A stretch of 42,424 bases of DNA from contig JALXEF010000134.1 in assembly GCA_027069855.1 (NCBI GenBank), positions 1-42,424 on the forward strand, in the 5' to 3' direction. Shown here piece by piece: positions 16,576 to 23,884 of this stretch (its first letter is position 1; each line of letters starts with the position of its first letter). Origin of the DNA: Caldifarciminota bacterium (lineage in GTDB: Bacteria; Hydrothermota; Hydrothermia; WGAB01). The position numbers and the translations under genes were made by a program. The notes below the pieces were generated by a model that was not told where the DNA came from, made no database searches, and saw only the letters and a program-made list of their open reading frames with translations.

Positions 16576-17064
16576 CTAAAACTCCACGATCTCCGCCTCC
16601 AGGCGTTCCAGGTCCAGCACCGCGAAGGTGCGGCGGCCCGTGAGATAGCCGCAGGCCTCGCCCGGATTCAGGATCAGGTGACCCGGCGCGGGTTTTTCCA
16701 CCCGCAGTTCGTGGGTATGCCCGTAGAGCACCACATCAAAGGTTTGGGCCAGGGCCTCGGGGGCGAAGGGCTCGTGGGTCATGTGGATCCGGCGACCGTG
16801 GAGTTCCAGCACCACCGGCTGCACCCGGATCTCGGCGTTGAATTTCTGGAAGGTATCGCGCAGGAACAGGCGTTCGCCGTCGTTGTTGCCATAGACGGCG
16901 AGCAGCCGGCCATCGTACACCTCGCGCAGAAACTGCACCACAAAGGGAGCGATGACATCCCCCAGGTGCAACACCTGCCGGATGCCCAGGTCCTGGATCC
17001 GGCGGAACGCCTCCTTTACTGCCGGAATGTTGTCGTGGGTATCGGAGATCACCGCGATCTTCAT
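16576..17064 (-). CDS. YfcE/MJ0936-type metallophosphoesterase
   Basis: A 162-residue calcineurin-like phosphoesterase. The metal-binding blocks are all present: SDTHDN near residues 7-12, LGDV, GNND, HEPF and GHTHELRV. Small proteins of this family cleave phosphodiesters in vitro; the natural substrate is unclear. GGAGG lies eight bases before ATG 17064, which I prefer over an ATG five codons upstream that overlaps the prenyltransferase stop. Confidence 0.88.
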   Translation of the reverse strand: MKIAVISDTHDNIPAVKEAFRRIQDLGIRQVLHLGDVIAPFVVQFLREVYDGRLLAVYGNNDGERLFLRDTFQKFNAEIRVQPVVLELHGRRIHMTHEPFAPEALAQTFDVVLYGHTHELRVEKPAPGHLILNPGEACGYLTGRRTFAVLDLERLEAEIVEF

Positions 17065-17066
17065 GG

Positions 17067-17891
17067 TCAAAACCTCCACAGGGCCAGCGCCACCAGCCCC
17101 ACAAGCATCAGGGTTTTCATGGTTTCCGAAACGCTTTGGGGCTCAGCGGATTCCAGTTTCAGGATAAGGGAAACCAGCGGAAAATCAACCCCGAGGACCA
17201 CCACGGCCAGGTACCAGGGGCCGTAGGCCCCGAGAAAAAAGGGCAGCGGGGTGATCAGGATCAGGAGTGCCAGCACCACGCGAACCAGGGTCAGCACGCG
17301 CCGGCGGGGCCACACCAGCGCAAGGGTCCGGCCCGCAGCCACGAGGTCGCCCTCCCGGTCCTGCAGGTCCTTGACCAGTTCCCGGGCCAGGTGCAGCAGG
17401 AACGCGAAGGCAAAGGGAAACACCTCCCGTTCCGGCCGGCCCAGTACCGCCCCTGCGAACACGAAGGTGAGGCCGGAAACCAGGCTCACGATGAGGTTGC
17501 CCAAAAGGGGGATCCACTTGCCCCTGAGGTCGTAGAACACAAGGAGACCGGCGGCCACGAGGGCGAGGCCGAAGGGCCCGGAGCCCAGCGGCCAGGCCGC
17601 CGCCACCCCGAGCAAAAGGAACGCCACCGCCACCGCCAGGGCCAGGGTGGATGAAACCTCGCCCCGGGGCAGAGGCCGTTCCGGATGGGCCACCCGGTCC
17701 ACGGGCAAATCGGCCACATCGTTCAGGATGTTGCCCCCGGCGGTGATCAGGGCCACAACCAGGAAGGCCAGCAACCGGGCCCAGGGCAACGGACACTGGC
17801 CGGCGAGGTTGAACCCCACCTGCACCACCAGCAGGGCGATGAGAACATTGAGGGGGCGGCTGAGGCGCCAGAGGGCACGGAGCGTGGTCAT
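17067..17891 (-). CDS. UbiA-family prenyltransferase
   Basis: A 274-residue integral membrane prenyltransferase with about eight or nine helices. The first Asp-rich motif lies in NILNDVADLPVDRVAHPERP, followed by LPRG; the second is ELVKDLQDREGD. This spacing and the RPLPRG block resemble geranylgeranylglycerol-phosphate geranylgeranyltransferases and homologues seen in several bacteria. It could also act in quinone or other prenyl lipid synthesis. Its ATG overlaps the SPFH stop (ATGA) and its stop lies two bases before the next start, so it is firmly inside the operon. The acceptor substrate is not known. Confidence 0.85.
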   Translation of the reverse strand: MTTLRALWRLSRPLNVLIALLVVQVGFNLAGQCPLPWARLLAFLVVALITAGGNILNDVADLPVDRVAHPERPLPRGEVSSTLALAVAVAFLLLGVAAAWPLGSGPFGLALVAAGLLVFYDLRGKWIPLLGNLIVSLVSGLTFVFAGAVLGRPEREVFPFAFAFLLHLARELVKDLQDREGDLVAAGRTLALVWPRRRVLTLVRVVLALLILITPLPFFLGAYGPWYLAVVVLGVDFPLVSLILKLESAEPQSVSETMKTLMLVGLVALALWRF

Positions 17892-18844
17892 TTGCCCCGT
17901 TTGAGCACCTCGCCCAGGTTCAGAATGGTGCCCTGGTCCGAAACGATCACCTGCACCTGGTCGGAGAGCTTGTCCACATACAGGTACCGGATGTACTCGG
18001 GATGCTTCTTGAGCTGCTGCGACACGATCTCAATGGCCCGGGCCTTGCCTTCGGCTTCAATCTGCTTGCGCTTGGCCTCCATCTGTTCCTTTTCCAGCAC
18101 ATACTTCATGCGCTCGGCTTCCTGCTGGGCGATCTGCTTCTGCTCAATGGCGCGGGCGAAGTCCGGGGTGAAGTGCACGTCCCGCAGCACGATCTCCTCC
18201 ACGATGAAGCCGTCGGGCTCCAGGAGTTTCCGCAGCCGGTCCAGGATTTCCTGCTGGATGTACAGCCGTTTGGCCGAGTACACATCCATGATGGGGTACT
18301 CGGAGATCACATGTCGCACGATGGACCGGATGGCGGGCCGTACCACCTTTTCGTCGTAATCCGGGCCGATGCGGCGGTGCACGGAGATCAGGCTGTCGGG
18401 ATTGATGCGGTACCAGCAGGTGAGGTCGATGCCCACCTGGAGCCCCTCCTTGGTGGGCGACCACAGGGAATCGTCAATATCGCGGCGTTTGCCCTCGCCC
18501 TTGCGGGCCGACATGGTGTACTCCTGCCGGCGCAGGTCGTACAGGTAGGTGTTGTAAATCAGGGGCGGCACGAAGGTGACACCCTCCCCGGCCACGGAAA
18601 AGGTTTTGGTGAGGACATTGAACTTCACCAGCGCGTGGCCCACGGGCACCACCCGGATGCTCAGGGCAAGGAAGAGCACGAGGAGGACACCGACGACGCC
18701 TCCGAGGAGCGGCACGGTCAGGTTGATCCGTCGCACGGCCATGATCTCGCCCTCCCGCTCGGTGATCACCACCCGCACGGAGGTCTTATAGACCCAGTAG
18801 GCGATGGCCGCGAGGACCAGGAGAACCACCAGAATCGTCCACAT
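17888..18844 (-). CDS. SPFH/Band 7 (prohibitin-like) membrane protein
   Basis: A protein of 318 residues from the chosen start. It has two N-terminal transmembrane helices (about 3-18 and 43-62), then the SPFH domain with VVPVGHALVKFNVLTKTF and GITHVP-type YDLRRQEYTMSA. A charged coiled coil rich in Glu, Lys and Gln follows (about 235-275). It is unusual for the prohibitin group in having an extra first helix. I place the start at ATG 18844. A near-consensus promoter would put the RNA start at or next to this ATG, while the upstream ATG at 18853 lies within the -10 box. Such proteins form rings in membranes, often with proteases; no protease gene is next to it. Confidence 0.82.
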   Translation of the reverse strand: MWTILVVLLVLAAIAYWVYKTSVRVVITEREGEIMAVRRINLTVPLLGGVVGVLLVLFLALSIRVVPVGHALVKFNVLTKTFSVAGEGVTFVPPLIYNTYLYDLRRQEYTMSARKGEGKRRDIDDSLWSPTKEGLQVGIDLTCWYRINPDSLISVHRRIGPDYDEKVVRPAIRSIVRHVISEYPIMDVYSAKRLYIQQEILDRLRKLLEPDGFIVEEIVLRDVHFTPDFARAIEQKQIAQQEAERMKYVLEKEQMEAKRKQIEAEGKARAIEIVSQQLKKHPEYIRYLYVDKLSDQVQVIVSDQGTILNLGEVLKRGK

Positions 18845-18851
18845 CGCCGCC

Positions 18852-18880
18852 ATTGTAAGCGTCCCCTCAGAGGGTGTCAA
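18852..18880 (-). promoter_or_regulatory. Near-consensus sigma-70 promoter for the SPFH operon
   Basis: On the minus strand TTGACA (18880-18875) and TACAAT (18857-18852) are exactly 17 bases apart. The -10 box ends seven bases before ATG 18844, so the RNA should begin at or within one base of that ATG and carry no leader. Confidence 0.75.
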
Positions 18881-18904
18881 GGAACGGGAACCGCCCGGTG
18901 GCAC

Positions 18905-18933
18905 CTGAAAATTCGGGGGTTGCCCCGTATCCT
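18905..18933 (+). promoter_or_regulatory. Weak promoter candidate for fabD
   Basis: CTGAAA and TATCCT are 17 bases apart, each four of six to consensus. It lies in the 116-base space between the divergent SPFH and fabD starts and would give a leader of about 20 bases with GGAAGGGAGG. Confidence 0.35.
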
Positions 18934-18960
18934 TGGCACCACACGGAAGGGAGGCAGCCG

Positions 18961-19863
18961 ATGAAGACCGTATGGATGTTTCCCGGCCAGGGCAGCCAGC
19001 AGGTGGGCATGGGCCAGCGCCTGTACGAACGGTTCGCCTGGGCCCGGGAGATGTATCAACAGGCCGAGGACATCCTGGACCTGCCCCTTGCCGAGGTGTC
19101 CTTCAAGGGGCCTGAGGAACGGCTCACCCAAACCCTGTTCGCCCAGCCCGCCCTCTTCGTGTACGAAGCCGCCCTGGTGCGATGGCTCCGGGAACAGGGG
19201 TCCGAACCCGACCTCACCCTGGGCCATTCCCTCGGGGAACTCACGGCCCTGTTCGCCGCAGGTGCCGTGGACTTTGAAACGGGCCTGCGGCTCGTGGGCA
19301 AACGCGCCCGGCTCATGCAGCAGGCGGCGGAGAAAAGGGCCGGCACCATGGCGGCGGTCATCGGCCTGGAACCCGAGGCCATTGACGCCGTGCTGCGCCA
19401 GGTTTCGGGCACGGTGGTGGCCGCCAACTTCAACTCGCCCGGCCAGGTGGTGATCTCCGGCGAAGAGGCCGCGGTGCTGGAGGCCATGGAGCGCCTCAAG
19501 GCTCTGGGCGCCAAACGCGTGATCCGGCTCCGGGTGTCCGCAGCGTTCCACTCCCCCCTGATGGAACCGGCCCAGAAGGAGTTTGCCGAGTTCGTGGATA
19601 CCCTGCCCTTCCAGGAACCGCGGTGCCCGGTGATCCCCAACGCCACGGCCCGGGCCACCCGCGACCCCGGGGAGCTCCGAGAGGCCCTGAAGGTGCAGCT
19701 CCGCCAGCCCGTGCGCTGGGTGGATTCCCTTCGGGAGGCGTACCGCGTGGGCGGGCGCCGCTTCGTGGAAATCGGCCCCGGCAAGGTGCTCCAGGGCCTG
19801 GCCCGCAGGACCCTGGAGGGCATCACCGTGGAAGGAATCAACGAGGAGGATGCGGCCCCATGA
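18961..19863 (+). CDS. fabD: Malonyl-CoA:ACP transacylase
   Basis: A 300-residue acyltransferase that moves malonyl from CoA to acyl carrier protein to feed fatty acid elongation. It has the opening MFPGQGSQQVGMG, the active-site GHSLGELTALFAAGA, and the catalytic His in AAFHSPLM. The family length is near 300-310. GGAAGGGAGG lies upstream of ATG 18961. Its end overlaps the Nudix gene by four bases. No other fab genes are near, which is unusual since fabD commonly sits with fabH, fabG and acpP. Confidence 0.94.
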   Translation: MKTVWMFPGQGSQQVGMGQRLYERFAWAREMYQQAEDILDLPLAEVSFKGPEERLTQTLFAQPALFVYEAALVRWLREQGSEPDLTLGHSLGELTALFAAGAVDFETGLRLVGKRARLMQQAAEKRAGTMAAVIGLEPEAIDAVLRQVSGTVVAANFNSPGQVVISGEEAAVLEAMERLKALGAKRVIRLRVSAAFHSPLMEPAQKEFAEFVDTLPFQEPRCPVIPNATARATRDPGELREALKVQLRQPVRWVDSLREAYRVGGRRFVEIGPGKVLQGLARRTLEGITVEGINEEDAAP

Positions 19864-20360
19864 AGGAAGCCCCTGCTCCCCGCCGACAGCTGGCCTACCT
19901 GCAGGACCTCCCCAAAAAGCAAATGGCCGTGGGTGTGCTCCTGCCCAACGCTCTGAGGCAGCTCCTGCTGGTGAAACCCGTGTATCAGGAGCACTGGGGC
20001 CTGCCCGGCGGCGTCGTGGAGGCCAACGAGTCGCCCGTGGAGGCCGCCTATCGGGAGGTGCAGGAGGAACTGGGCCTCCGGGTCCGAATCCTGCGGTGCG
20101 CGGGCGTGGACTACTTCCGGCGACAGGTAAACGGGCAACCGGTAGAGGGTTTGCAGATCCTTTTTTGGGGTGCCCTGCTCACCGAGCCCCAGATCCAGCA
20201 GATCCGGCTCCAAACCGAGGAACTGGAAGCGTATCGGTTCGTGGAACCCGGGGCACTGTCCCAATTTCTGCCTGGCACGGTCGCCCGACGCCTGATGCCC
20301 CTGCTCCGGTACCCCCACCGCTGCATCTATATGGAACACGGACAGCCCCTCTCCGATTGA
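19860..20360 (+). CDS. Nudix hydrolase
   Basis: A 166-residue Nudix protein. The full Nudix box runs over about residues 52-74, from GGVVEANESPVEAA to YREVQEELGL, giving the metal-binding glutamates. Such enzymes cleave nucleoside diphosphates linked to another group; the substrate cannot be told. The start ATG 19860 overlaps the fabD stop, showing coupling to fabD. The C-terminal part after the box (FVEPGALSQFLPGTVARRL) is typical of the group. Nothing that looks like a terminator follows in the next 60 bases. Confidence 0.85.
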   Translation: MKEAPAPRRQLAYLQDLPKKQMAVGVLLPNALRQLLLVKPVYQEHWGLPGGVVEANESPVEAAYREVQEELGLRVRILRCAGVDYFRRQVNGQPVEGLQILFWGALLTEPQIQQIRLQTEELEAYRFVEPGALSQFLPGTVARRLMPLLRYPHRCIYMEHGQPLSD

Positions 20361-20416
20361 ACCTGGAAGGGCATCTGCATCGCCGTGGCGGCAGGGCTCT
20401 GGAGCACGGCCATTCC

Positions 20417-20445
20417 TTGACTTGCCCGAGGGGCATGTATATGCT
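20417..20445 (+). promoter_or_regulatory. Promoter candidate for the V/A-ATPase genes
   Basis: TTGACT and TATGCT are 17 bases apart. The predicted RNA start near 20452 leaves about 12 bases before ATG 20464, with no good ribosome site in that short leader. Confidence 0.55.
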
Positions 20446-20463
20446 AATAGCCTTCAAAAGCCC

Positions 20464-22347
20464 ATGATCCAGCGCATGTCAAAGATTGAAATCCTGGGCG
20501 ACCGGGATATTCTTGTCCCGGTCACCCGTCTGTTATACGAGTTGGGTGTGGCCCATCTGGAGGAAGCCCCGGTTTCCGAGCATCTCCAGAAGGAAGAGCC
20601 GCCCGACGAGCAGCGCGAGCACGAGCGCCGCGTCATCAACGCTCTGGCCATCCTGCGGGAAATGGAAAAGGGCCTGGGTCGGGTGCCCCTTCTGCCTGAG
20701 GGCATAGAACCTGAAGGGGATCCCCTGAAGGCCCTGGAGACCCTGAAGGCCGAGTACGACCGGCGGCTGCATCGGCTCAACACCCTGGAAACCGAGTATC
20801 GCACCCTCCAGGACTATGTTCGGTTGTTCCGGGCCATGGAACCCCTCCTGAAGCGCATCCAGGGCGAGAACCTGGAGATGCTCGGTGTCACCCTGCCCCG
20901 TTCCGAGGCACGGCTGATTGACCTCCTGCGGGAAGCCCTGGAGGAGCGGGTGGGCAAGGACAACTTTGAGATCCACCGGGCGGACTTCGGCGCCGACCGG
21001 ATCGTGGCCCTGATCCTGCTGCCGGCCGACCAGCTGGAGGAATTCCGGCGGTATCTGCGCCAGGAGGGGCTGAACGAACTGGTCATGCCCGAGAAGTACC
21101 AGGATCGTCCGCTGCCGGAGGTGCTCCAGGCCCTGGAGGCCGACCTGCAGCGGCTGCCCGCCGAGATCCAGGAGGCCCGGCAGCAACTGGAGGCCTTCAA
21201 ACAAGAGCATTTGCAGGAAATCCAGGCGCTGAAAACCTATTTTCAGGACCAGTACAACCTGTTTCGGGCGGTCCGGTCGTATCCCAGCCTCTCGCACCTT
21301 CTGTTCTTCCTGAGGGCCTGGGTGCCGGCCCGGGAGGCCGACCGGGTGGTGGCCCGCCTTCGCCGGACCTTCGGCAACCAGATCCATGTGGAGGTGTTTC
21401 AACCGGCGAAGGCCGAATACCCGAAGGTGCCGGTGAAACTGGAAAATCCCCGGCTGTTCCGCCCGTTCCAGGCCCTGCTGTCCATCTTTACGCCGCCGAT
21501 TTACGGCACCGTGGATCCCACACCCTTCCTGTACCTGTTTTTCCCAATCTTCTTCGGCTTCATGCTGGGCGACATCGGCTACGGGCTGATCGGCACCCTG
21601 CTGTTCGGCTTTCTGTGGCTCAAGAGCAAGCCGGGGAGCCTGATGCGGGGCATCGCCACCATGTTCCTGTGGACCATGCTCTGGACCCTGATCTTCGGGT
21701 TCCTGTACGGCGAGTTCTTCGGCGAAGTCGGCGAGGCCTTCGGGCTGCATCCGATTCTGGTCCACCGAACCCACCAGGTGCGCCCTGTCCTGGTGACCGC
21801 CGTGGGATTCGGCGTGGTGCAGGTGCTCCTGGGGTTGCTCCTGGGGGTGATCAACCAGATCCGACTGGGGCACCGACGCCATGCCTGGTACGAGTTCGCC
21901 CGGCTGATGGGCCTGACCGGCATCGTGCTCTTCTTTGTGGGGCCCATCCTGTTCCTGATCGGAGGCTGGCAGGGCTGGCCCAGGGAACTGGTGTATCTGG
22001 GGATTGCCCTGCTGGCGATTGCGGTGCCCATGGTGGTGAAACTCCACAACTTCGTGGCGCCGTTGGAGCTGCTCTCGGCCGTGGGCAACATCTTTTCCTA
22101 TGCCCGACTCATGGCCATCGGGCTGGCCTCCGCCATCCTGGCCATGATCGCCAACATGTTCAACGGCATTATCGGCGTGTTCATCCTGGGCCTTGCGGTG
22201 GCCCTGATTTTCCATGCGTTGAACACCGTGCTTGGAATCTTTGACCCCACCGTACAGGGGCTTCGTCTTCAGTTCGTGGAGTTTTTCTCCAAGTTTTACC
22301 TGACCGGTGGAAAACCCTACACACCCTTCAAAAGAGGAGGTCAATAA
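20464..22347 (+). CDS. atpI: V/A-type ATPase subunit I (a-subunit homologue)
   Basis: A 627-residue stator subunit of the V/A-type ATPase. The N-terminal half is a soluble, mostly coiled-coil arm. From about residue 340 come seven or so transmembrane helices with FFPIFFGFMLGDIGYGLIGTL and a later NIFSYARLMAIGLASAILA, whose Arg is the family residue facing the ring glutamate. Length is normal for prokaryotic subunit I (600-660). I start at ATG 20464; ATG 20476 (MSKIEIL) is also possible, and neither has a clear ribosome site. The gene is followed within one base by subunit K. Confidence 0.92.
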   Translation: MIQRMSKIEILGDRDILVPVTRLLYELGVAHLEEAPVSEHLQKEEPPDEQREHERRVINALAILREMEKGLGRVPLLPEGIEPEGDPLKALETLKAEYDRRLHRLNTLETEYRTLQDYVRLFRAMEPLLKRIQGENLEMLGVTLPRSEARLIDLLREALEERVGKDNFEIHRADFGADRIVALILLPADQLEEFRRYLRQEGLNELVMPEKYQDRPLPEVLQALEADLQRLPAEIQEARQQLEAFKQEHLQEIQALKTYFQDQYNLFRAVRSYPSLSHLLFFLRAWVPAREADRVVARLRRTFGNQIHVEVFQPAKAEYPKVPVKLENPRLFRPFQALLSIFTPPIYGTVDPTPFLYLFFPIFFGFMLGDIGYGLIGTLLFGFLWLKSKPGSLMRGIATMFLWTMLWTLIFGFLYGEFFGEVGEAFGLHPILVHRTHQVRPVLVTAVGFGVVQVLLGLLLGVINQIRLGHRRHAWYEFARLMGLTGIVLFFVGPILFLIGGWQGWPRELVYLGIALLAIAVPMVVKLHNFVAPLELLSAVGNIFSYARLMAIGLASAILAMIANMFNGIIGVFILGLAVALIFHALNTVLGIFDPTVQGLRLQFVEFFSKFYLTGGKPYTPFKRGGQ

Positions 22348-22665
22348 ATGATGCGGAAGCTGTGGGCTGTACTGGCCGGACTCACAGGACTGCTCTCGAT
22401 GGTTTCCATTGCCTTTGCCGAGCAGGCTGCGGAAGCAGCTGCGCAGGGAGGGGCCCAGTCCGGGATGCTCTACCTGGGTGCCGCCCTGGCCATTGGTCTG
22501 CCCGCTCTGGCCACCGGGTACGCCCAGGCCAAGATCGGTGCGGCCGGCGCCGGGGCCCTGGCCGAGAAGCCGGATCTGATCGGTCCCATCATCATCATGA
22601 TCGCGATTCCGGAAACCGCGGTGATCCTCGGGTTCGTGGTGTCCATCCTGCTTTTCGTGCTCTAA
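22348..22665 (+). CDS. atpK: V/A-type ATPase subunit K (rotor ring proteolipid)
   Basis: A 105-residue proteolipid. It has an N-terminal signal-like segment ending near AFAEQA, then a single two-helix hairpin, unlike the four-helix form of Enterococcus. The pattern ATGYAQAKIGAAGAGALAE and the ion-binding Glu in IPETAVILGFV closely follow what I remember of the Thermus proton-type ring subunit, whose signal segment is cleaved. The Leu-Pro-Gly-Thr-Gln motif of the Enterococcus sodium site is not seen, so proton use is more likely. AGGAGG precedes the first of two adjacent ATGs. Confidence 0.92.
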   Translation: MMRKLWAVLAGLTGLLSMVSIAFAEQAAEAAAQGGAQSGMLYLGAALAIGLPALATGYAQAKIGAAGAGALAEKPDLIGPIIIMIAIPETAVILGFVVSILLFVL

Positions 22666-22680
22666 GGCAACGGTGGATGC

Positions 22681-23295
22681 ATGGGCCGGAACTATGAAGA
22701 GGGGGTTCTCCGAACCCTCCAGACGGCATTAGAAAAGCGAAAACAGGAGATCTTCGCCCGGGCCCAGGAGGAGATCCGGCACATCCAGGAAGAGGCGGAA
22801 GCCCAACGCGAACAGATCCTGGCGCGCCGGCTCCGGCAACTGCAGCAGGAGATGGCCGTAGAACGGGCCCGGGAGTTGGGCCGGGCGCACCGGGAAGCCC
22901 GGGAAGAGGTGCTGGCCGCCAAGTACGAGGTGATTCGGGCCATTGAGGAACGCGTTCGGCAACGGCTGGGCCAATTGACCGAAGCAGACTGGCAGCAAAC
23001 CCTGGTACGCTGGTTCCAGGAACTTGTACCCTATTTGAAGGAGGCCGAAGGCGAAGTGATCGTACGGGTGCCCGCAGGAGCCGCAGCACCCCTGGAACGG
23101 GCCCTGAAGGACACGGCACAGGGGTTGCGGGTACGCTTTCAGGCCGATCCTTCGCTGGAACAGGGCATCGTGGTGGAAGACCCGGCCCGGGGGTTCCGGG
23201 TGCAGAACACCCTGGAAGACCGGTTCCGCAGGGCCCGGATCTACATGCTGGAACGCATGGCCCATCTCCTGGAGCAGTGGGAGGGTGAATCTTGA
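22681..23295 (+). CDS. atpE: V/A-type ATPase subunit E (peripheral stalk)
   Basis: A 204-residue peripheral stalk protein. The first 100 residues are a long charged helix (ALEKRKQEIFARAQEEIRHI onward) suited to a right-handed coiled coil with subunit G. The C-terminal globular part carries DPSLEQGIVVEDPARGFRVQNTLEDRF, the family pattern. The order I-K-E is normal, but the catalytic A and B subunits and C, D, F do not follow. The next gene overlaps its stop and belongs to polysaccharide export. Confidence 0.87.
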   Translation: MGRNYEEGVLRTLQTALEKRKQEIFARAQEEIRHIQEEAEAQREQILARRLRQLQQEMAVERARELGRAHREAREEVLAAKYEVIRAIEERVRQRLGQLTEADWQQTLVRWFQELVPYLKEAEGEVIVRVPAGAAAPLERALKDTAQGLRVRFQADPSLEQGIVVEDPARGFRVQNTLEDRFRRARIYMLERMAHLLEQWEGES

Positions 23296-23882
23296 TCGCA
23301 CTGTTGCTGAGCCTGCTGGCCACGGCCTCGGCACCCCAGGGGAACCTCATCGGGCCCCGGGACGCCCTCTGGATCCGGAGCCTGGTGCACACCGAATTCC
23401 AGGACACCCTCTGGATCCGGCCGGATTCCACGGTGTCCCTGCCCTATCTGGGCGAGATCAAGGTCGCGCCCATGTCGGTAAAGGCCTGGCGCGATACCCT
23501 GAATCAACTGTACGCCCAATACTTCACGGATCCGGCCATTGATGTGCTGCCCCTGCGGGTGGTGTATGTCTTCGGCGATGTCAAAAAGCCGGGCCGCTAC
23601 TTTCTGCCGGTGGGTGCAGGAGTGGTGGAAGCCCTGGCCCTCGCCGGAGGCCCCAATGTGTACGCGAACCTCAAGGGAACCACCCTGCGTCGGGACCAGC
23701 ACCTGCAAAAGGTGAACCTGGAGCAAATCCTGCGGGGCAAGCAGCCGGATCTGGAGCTCCGCTCCGGGGATGTGCTCTTTATTCCGCAAAAGAGTTTCAT
23801 CTTCCGGATCACCAACTTCCAGACCCTGGTGGCCCTGGCCAGCCTGGCCTGGAGCGTGTACCTGACCTTCGGAAGGAGATAG
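23292..23882 (+). CDS. Wza-like polysaccharide export protein (Poly_export/SLBB)
   Basis: A 196-residue periplasmic export protein. A signal-like start (IALLLSLLATASA) is followed by a polysaccharide export domain (IGPRDALWIRSL, LPYLGEIKVAPMSV) and an SLBB-type repeat (VVYVFGDVKKPGRYFLPVGAGVVEALALAGG). The C-terminus has one hydrophobic helix (TLVALASLAWSVYLTF) in place of the long Wza barrel helix. It lacks the lipobox Cys of Wza. The start is TTG 23292 with GGAGGG six bases upstream; it overlaps the subunit E stop by four bases. Its neighbours, a sugar dehydrogenase and a tyrosine kinase, support capsule or exopolysaccharide export. Confidence 0.83.
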   Translation: MIALLLSLLATASAPQGNLIGPRDALWIRSLVHTEFQDTLWIRPDSTVSLPYLGEIKVAPMSVKAWRDTLNQLYAQYFTDPAIDVLPLRVVYVFGDVKKPGRYFLPVGAGVVEALALAGGPNVYANLKGTTLRRDQHLQKVNLEQILRGKQPDLELRSGDVLFIPQKSFIFRITNFQTLVALASLAWSVYLTFGRR

Positions 23883-23884
23883 GC

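Noticed and set aside
18926-18948. TTGCCC at 18920 as the fabD -35 box
   Set aside because: The bases 17 further on read ACGGAA, which does not resemble a -10 box.
20533-22344. A long open frame antisense to the ATPase subunit I gene
   Set aside because: Composition is again a His/Gln/Gly mirror of real codons, and the plus strand encodes a recognised subunit.
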